Below are positions 5,647-8,895 of a stretch of 8,895 nucleotides of DNA, in pieces (position 1 is the first letter of the stretch; the number at the start of each line of letters is the position of its first letter). Made by a program: the position numbers and the translations under genes. The notes beneath the pieces were generated by a model that worked only from the letters and a program-made list of their open reading frames with translations, made no database searches and was not told the DNA's origin. Source of the stretch: Sphingomonadaceae bacterium (lineage in GTDB: Bacteria > Pseudomonadota > Alphaproteobacteria > Sphingomonadales > Sphingomonadaceae); assembly GCA_023384025.1 (NCBI GenBank), contig JAHDXX010000129.1, forward strand, positions 1 through 8,895. Reading direction: 5' to 3'.

Positions 5647-6387
5647 TCACCGCGCTTCATCCATCAGTTCGCGCATCCGCAGCACCGCCGGTTCCAGACC
5701 GCAGAAGATCGCTTCACCGATCAGGTAGTGGCCGATGTTGAGTTCGGCGAGTTGCGGGATGGCGGCGATCGGCTGGACGTTCTCGTAGGTCAGGCCGTGC
5801 CCGGCATGGGGCTCGATCCCGTTCTTGGCGGCCAGCGCCGACATGTCGGTAATGCGCTTGAGTTCACTCGCAACCCGTTCGCGGTCCCCGTCGAGCCAGG
5901 CGTGGGCATATTCGCCGGTGTGGAATTCGACCACCGGCGCGCCAAGGCGCAGCGCGGCGTCGAGCTGGCGCTCGTTCGCTTCGATGAACAGGCTGACCCT
6001 GATTCCTGCCTCGCTGAGGCGCGCGACCATCGGGGCGAGCCGGTTGTGCTGCCCGGCCGCATCGAGTCCGCCCTCGGTGGTCCGCTCCTCTCGCTTCTCC
6101 GGCACGATGCAGGCAGCGTGGGGCTGGTGGCGGAGCGCGATTTCCAGCATCTCGTCGGTCGCGGCCATTTCGAGGTTGAGCGGCAGGTCAGTCGCAGCCT
6201 GGATCCGGGCAAGATCCTCGTCGCGGATATGGCGCCGGTCCTCGCGCAGGTGCGCGGTAATCCCGTCGCCGCCGCAGCGGGCAACGATCTCCGCCGCGCG
6301 CACCGGATCGGGATGATCGCCGCCGCGCGCGTTGCGGATGGTGGCGACGTGGTCGATATTGACGCCGAGGCGCAACCGCCGCTGCAT
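5647..6387 (-). CDS. pdxJ: Pyridoxine 5'-phosphate synthase
   Basis: Condenses 1-deoxy-D-xylulose 5-phosphate with 1-amino-acetone 3-phosphate to give pyridoxine 5'-phosphate, the last ring-forming step of the DXP-dependent vitamin B6 pathway. 246 residues, close to the family norm. Seen: LGVNIDHVATIRNARGG (7-23), GGDGITAHLREDRRHI (39-54) with H46, LNLEMAATDEM (70-80) with E73, VVEFHTGEYA (152-161), EPHAGHGLTYENV (192-204) with H197, and NIGHYLIGEAIF (217-228). H46, E73 and H197 match the known active-site residues of this TIM-barrel enzyme. The ATG at 6387 directly follows the pyrE stop (TAGATG), so the two are one transcript with coupled translation. A 253-bp hairpin-rich gap follows before acpS. 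Confidence 0.97.
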   Translation of the reverse strand: MQRRLRLGVNIDHVATIRNARGGDHPDPVRAAEIVARCGGDGITAHLREDRRHIRDEDLARIQAATDLPLNLEMAATDEMLEIALRHQPHAACIVPEKREERTTEGGLDAAGQHNRLAPMVARLSEAGIRVSLFIEANERQLDAALRLGAPVVEFHTGEYAHAWLDGDRERVASELKRITDMSALAAKNGIEPHAGHGLTYENVQPIAAIPQLAELNIGHYLIGEAIFCGLEPAVLRMRELMDEAR

Positions 6388-6966
6388 CTATTTCCGGCTC
6401 CCCGGCTTGGTCACCGGAACCGCCGCGAGGGAATCGGGCACTTCACCGTCGGCATACGTCGGGAAGTTGAGCTGGACGAGCGGGAAGAACGGCACGCCAA
6501 GGTCCGCTTCGCCGGCGGAGCGATCGACCAGGGCCACTTCGGCAATCACTGTCCCGCCTTCACGGGTCACGGCATCGATTGCTTCGCGGCTGGAGAGCCC
6601 TGTGGTGACGACGTCTTCCACCATGAGCGCCCTGGTGCCGGATTCCAGGGTGAATCCCCGACGCAGTTCGAACGTGCCGGTTGGCCGTTCGAGGAAGATC
6701 GCGTCCTTGCCCAGCGCGCGGCCCATCTCGTGCCCGATGATGAGGCCGCCCATCGCGGGGGAGACGACCACGTCGATCTCGCTGCGAATCTCGCGCGGGA
6801 TGCGTTGCGCCAGCGCCAGAGCCAGCCGACCGGCGCGTTCGGGATTCATCAACCCCCGTGCACATTGCAGGTAATAGGCGCTGTGGCGGCCCGAGGAGAG
6901 CTTGAAATGCCCTTCCAGCAAGGCGTCGCAGCTACGGAATTCGGACAGGACGTCGTCGTCGGTCAT
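6388..6966 (-). CDS. pyrE: Orotate phosphoribosyltransferase
   Basis: Joins orotate to PRPP to make orotidine 5'-monophosphate in de novo pyrimidine synthesis (cytoplasm). 192 residues from the ATG at 6966, with GGAAA about 9 bases upstream. Seen: FKLSSGRHSAYYLQCARGL (21-39), VVVSPAMGGLIIGHEMGRAL (66-85), the orotate/PRPP loop FLERPTGTFELRRGF (91-105), and the PRPP-binding motif ALMVEDVVTTGLSS (113-126) with its acidic pair E117-D118. The frame remains open to 7197, but the added residues do not look like PyrE and cross the divergent promoter, so I reject the longer start. First gene of the leftward block; its leader (about 60 bases) contains a perfect 6-bp hairpin. Confidence 0.96.
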   Translation of the reverse strand: MTDDDVLSEFRSCDALLEGHFKLSSGRHSAYYLQCARGLMNPERAGRLALALAQRIPREIRSEIDVVVSPAMGGLIIGHEMGRALGKDAIFLERPTGTFELRRGFTLESGTRALMVEDVVTTGLSSREAIDAVTREGGTVIAEVALVDRSAGEADLGVPFFPLVQLNFPTYADGEVPDSLAAVPVTKPGSRK

Positions 6967-6993
6967 TGATGGCTTTTCCGGGGTTTCCCTGTG

Positions 6994-7012
6994 GCTTGCC
7001 TGCGCAGCAAGC
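6994..7012 (-). repeat. Hairpin in the pyrE leader
   Basis: GCTTGC (6994-6999) and GCAAGC (7007-7012) are exact reverse complements around a 7-base loop, 28 bases upstream of the pyrE ATG. It lies in the probable untranslated leader. There is no T-run or pyrimidine-tract leader peptide typical of a pyrE attenuator, so its role is open. Confidence 0.4.
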
Positions 7013-7028
7013 GATGTTGCGGATTTTT

Positions 7029-7057
7029 CTCCTAGAAGCGCTTGAGGCACTGGGCAA
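7029..7057 (-). promoter_or_regulatory. Weak candidate promoter for pyrE
   Basis: Reading the minus strand, TTGCCC (complement of 7052-7057) and TAGGAG (complement of 7029-7034) are 17 bases apart. The -35 is fair and the -10 poor. It overlaps the opposite ctaC promoter, so polymerases could compete. Low confidence. Confidence 0.3.
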
Positions 7058-7061
7058 GCGC
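7038..7061. promoter_or_regulatory. Operator-like dyad over the divergent pyrE/ctaC promoters
   Basis: GCGCTTG (7038-7044) and CAAGCGC (7055-7061) form a perfect 7-bp inverted repeat with a 10-base spacer, centre to centre 17 bases. It covers the ctaC -35 and most of the spacer, and overlaps the weak pyrE promoter. The size and position suit a dimeric regulator that blocks or tunes the promoter. I cannot name the regulator. Confidence 0.4.
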
Positions 7062-7070
7062 GCGTATAGG
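7042..7070 (+). promoter_or_regulatory. Probable sigma-70 promoter of ctaC-ctaD
   Basis: TTGAGG (7042-7047) and TATAGG (7065-7070) are separated by exactly 17 bases. Transcription would start near 7077, giving an untranslated leader of about 75 bases before ctaC. The leader holds CCCT-TAAC-AGGG, a small inverted repeat around 7085-7096. This is the only good -35/-10 pair seen in the divergent gap. Confidence 0.5.
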
Positions 7071-7151
7071 CCCGCCGTGTCGCTCCCTTAACAGGGGTGT
7101 GTTCGGCTGCATCTGGCGGCCTGGGTATCAAAAACGGAAAGCGTCGGATTG

Positions 7152-8186
7152 ATGGATTTCGGTAACTGGCCCCGCGAGGCCTTCGGCAGGAAAGCAACGG
7201 TCTGGACGGCGGCGCTGCTCGCGCTGGTCCCCGGCATGGCGTCAGCCCAGGATGCGGCGGCAGAGGCAGCGCCCGCTGCCGAAGCAGTTCCGGCAGCAGC
7301 CGATGCTGCAGCAGCCGCGCCGACCTATACCCCGCTCGGGGCCGACATGATCAAGGGGCAGCCGGTTGACGGCGCCTTCGATCTCCAGCCGCAGTTCTCG
7401 GAAGTCGGCCAGCAGGCGTTCGGTCTCCATGTCGGCCTGGTCTGGATCATGGCGATCATCAGCGTGTTCGTGCTGGGCCTGCTGCTCTATGTAATGGTCC
7501 GCTATCGCCGTGGCGCGAACCCGACTCCGTCGAAGACCACGCACAACACCCTGATCGAAGTGGTGTGGACCGTGGTGCCGGTACTGATCCTTGTGGGGAT
7601 TGCGATCCCCTCGATCTCGCTGATTTCCAAGCAGTACACGCCGGCGCCGGAAGATGCGGTGACGCTCAAGGTGACGGGTTACCAGTGGAACTGGGGTTAC
7701 GAGTTCCCCGACCAGCAGATCCCCGAATTCATCGCCAACATGATGCCGGAAGCTGACGCCAAGGCCGCCGGTTTGCCGGCCCTGCTGGAAGTCGACAACC
7801 GCGTGGTGCTGCCGATCAACACCCCGATCCGTATCCAGACCACTGCGGCGGACGTTATCCACTCGTGGGCCGTGCCTGCGCTGTGGTTCAAGCTCGATGC
7901 TGTTCCCGGGCGCCTCAACGAAAAGCAGCTGACGATCACCGAGCCGGGTATCTACTACGGCCAGTGTTCGGAACTGTGCGGCGTCAAGCACGGCTACATG
8001 CCGATCGCCATCGAAGCGGTCGAGCGCGAGAAGTGGGAGCAGTGGGTCCTGTCGAAGGGCGGCAAGCTCGGCGGTGAGGAAGAAGCGCCTGCCGCCGAAG
8101 CTCCGGCTGCTGCTGAAGCGCCTGCCGCTGCCACCACCACGACGACGGAAGCGCCCGCTGCCGCCGCTCCGGCTGCGGCCGAATAA
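7152..8186 (+). CDS. ctaC: Cytochrome c oxidase subunit II (CuA subunit)
   Basis: Takes electrons from cytochrome c through its binuclear CuA centre and passes them to heme a in subunit I; sits in the inner membrane with its cupredoxin domain in the periplasm. 344 residues from the ATG at 7152; a TTG just before it is unlikely to be the start. Seen: signal peptide with cleavage near ASA-QD (after A32); an Ala/Pro/Glu linker (33-58); membrane helices at about 93-116 and 136-159; the aromatic motif GYQWNWGYEF; and CuA ligands H237 (VIHSW), C272, E274, C276, H280 and M283 in CSELCGVKHGYM. All ligands are present, so it should be active. After about residue 305 there is an added Ala/Pro/Glu/Thr tail of tandem 11-residue units. 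Subunit I follows 24 bases downstream. Confidence 0.97.
   Translation: MDFGNWPREAFGRKATVWTAALLALVPGMASAQDAAAEAAPAAEAVPAAADAAAAAPTYTPLGADMIKGQPVDGAFDLQPQFSEVGQQAFGLHVGLVWIMAIISVFVLGLLLYVMVRYRRGANPTPSKTTHNTLIEVVWTVVPVLILVGIAIPSISLISKQYTPAPEDAVTLKVTGYQWNWGYEFPDQQIPEFIANMMPEADAKAAGLPALLEVDNRVVLPINTPIRIQTTAADVIHSWAVPALWFKLDAVPGRLNEKQLTITEPGIYYGQCSELCGVKHGYMPIAIEAVEREKWEQWVLSKGGKLGGEEEAPAAEAPAAAEAPAAATTTTTEAPAAAAPAAAE
8082..8180 (+). repeat. Three 33-bp tandem repeats encoding the Ala/Pro-rich tail of CtaC
   Basis: Units begin at 8082, 8115 and 8148, each opening with codons for Glu-Ala-Pro-Ala-Ala. The second unit ends in a run of five Thr codons. The period is exactly 11 codons, then Glu and the stop. 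Such in-frame repeats readily change number by slippage or recombination without disturbing the CuA domain. Confidence 0.7.
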
Positions 8187-8210
8187 TTCCAGGGTTGATA
8201 GAGAATGATC

Positions 8211-8895
8211 ATGGCAACCACCGCTGACACCTTCCAGGCCCACACTGATGACCATGCGCATCACGATGCCGAACACAAGCCCGGCTTCTTCGCGCGCTGG
8301 TTCATGTCCACCAACCACAAGGACATCGGCACGCTCTATCTGATCTTCGCGATCTTCGCGGGGATCATCGGCGGCGGTATCTCGGGCGTGATGCGCGCCG
8401 AGCTGGCTGAACCGGGTATCCAGGTGCTGGGCTGGTGGGTCGATTTCATGGGTGGTGAGGCCAGCTTCGAAGCGAATGCCCACCTGTGGAACGTGTTTAT
8501 CACCGCGCACGGCCTGATCATGGTGTTCTTCATGGTCATGCCGGCAATGATCGGCGGGTTCGGCAACTGGTTCGTGCCGCTGATGATCGGCGCGCCGGAC
8601 ATGGCGTTCCCGCGCATGAACAACATCTCGTTCTGGCTCACCGTGGCCGGCTTCTGCAGCCTGATGTTCTCGACTTTCGTGCCAGGCGGGCCGGAAGGCA
8701 ACGGTGCCGGGATCGGCTGGACCGCCTATGCGCCGCTCTCGACCAGCGGTTCGGTCGGCCCGGCGACGGACTTCGCGATCTTCTCGCTCCACCTTGCCGG
8801 TGCGGCGTCGATCATGGGCGCGATCAACTTCATCACCACCATCTTCAACATGCGCGCGCCGGGCATGACCCTGCACAAGATGCCGCTGTTCGTGT
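8211..8895 (+). CDS. ctaD: Cytochrome c oxidase subunit I, partial (C-terminus outside window)
   Basis: Catalytic heme-copper subunit of an aa3-type oxidase, reducing oxygen to water and pumping protons in the inner membrane. 228 codons are present. Seen: a His-rich cytoplasmic N-terminus (HTDDHAHHDAEH), then FFARWFMSTNHKDIGTLYL, the hallmark entry into helix I; FITAHGLIMVFFMVMP with the low-spin heme a ligand H100; and GGFGNWFVPLMIGAPDMAFP with D130, the entrance of the D proton channel, followed by RMNN (N137, N138) of the same channel. The second heme a ligand, the CuB histidines and the cross-linked Tyr lie beyond the edge. I chose the ATG at 8211 (MATTADT), with GATAGAGA upstream; an in-frame ATG at 8205 is equally readable. 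Same transcript as ctaC. Family call is firm. Confidence 0.96.
   Translation, partial: MATTADTFQAHTDDHAHHDAEHKPGFFARWFMSTNHKDIGTLYLIFAIFAGIIGGGISGVMRAELAEPGIQVLGWWVDFMGGEASFEANAHLWNVFITAHGLIMVFFMVMPAMIGGFGNWFVPLMIGAPDMAFPRMNNISFWLTVAGFCSLMFSTFVPGGPEGNGAGIGWTAYAPLSTSGSVGPATDFAIFSLHLAGAASIMGAINFITTIFNMRAPGMTLHKMPLFV

Noticed and set aside
4992..5660. AcpS with an 89-residue N-terminal extension starting inside pdxJ
   Set aside because: The added stretch is Arg/Ala/Pro-rich translation of the hairpin element, all three minus frames are open there, and a normal AcpS start with a ribosome site exists at 5393.
5728..6969. 413-codon plus-strand ORF opposite pdxJ and pyrE
   Set aside because: Antisense shadow; both opposite genes show complete catalytic motifs.
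7088..7092. CtrA-type binding site (TTAAC) in the ctaC leader
   Set aside because: Only one half-site is present; the second TTAA at the required 7-base spacing is missing.
6388..7197. PyrE starting at 7197 (269 residues)
   Set aside because: The extra 77 residues cross the divergent promoter region and the ctaC start and have no PyrE-like motifs; the ATG at 6966 has a ribosome site and gives a PyrE of normal N-terminus.
7242..8876. 544-codon minus-strand ORF opposite ctaC and ctaD
   Set aside because: Its low-complexity Arg/His/Asp composition is the antisense of GC-rich oxidase genes whose active-site ligands are all readable on the plus strand.
1..8895. CRISPR array, tRNA, rRNA or insertion sequence
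   Set aside because: No regularly spaced repeats with spacers, no cloverleaf or rRNA sequence, and no transposase or terminal inverted repeats with target duplications were seen.

Overview
The window looks like chromosomal DNA from a sphingomonad-type alphaproteobacterium (order Sphingomonadales, perhaps the Erythrobacter group). The evidence is high GC with strong G/C bias at third codon positions, the gene order pyrE-pdxJ-acpS-lepB next to ctaC-ctaD, and the style of the cytochrome oxidase proteins. The genus is an inference; no marker gene here fixes it.

Layout. Bases 1-327 (minus) hold the N-terminal part of a PaaI-like hotdog thioesterase that runs off the left edge. After a 129-bp divergent gap, three tightly packed plus-strand genes occupy 457-2483: a 52-residue peptide with a strong ribosome binding site, then two proteins of 323 and 298 residues that I do not recognise. 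These two share a layout (helical start, beta-rich middle, HEAT-like helical tail). The second carries a cupin-like cluster of histidines; the first does not. Peptide plus paired proteins resembles a peptide-modification (RiPP-like) cassette and is the best candidate for an undescribed system.

Bases 2480-6966 (minus) are a conserved housekeeping block transcribed leftward: pyrE (pyrimidine synthesis), pdxJ (vitamin B6), acpS (acyl carrier protein activation), lepB (signal peptidase I), a membrane-anchored DUF3089 alpha/beta hydrolase and ruvX/yqgF. Genes abut or overlap except between pdxJ and acpS, where 253 bp are filled by a GC-rich element made of successive short hairpins. The last minus gene (ruvX) and the last cassette gene end tail to tail inside one shared CTAG.

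Bases 6967-7151 are a divergent control region between pyrE and the cytochrome c oxidase genes. It holds a good -35/-10 pair for ctaC and a perfect 7-bp dyad lying over it. Bases 7152-8895 (plus) encode aa3-type cytochrome c oxidase subunit II (complete, with CuA site) and the start of subunit I, which runs off the right edge.
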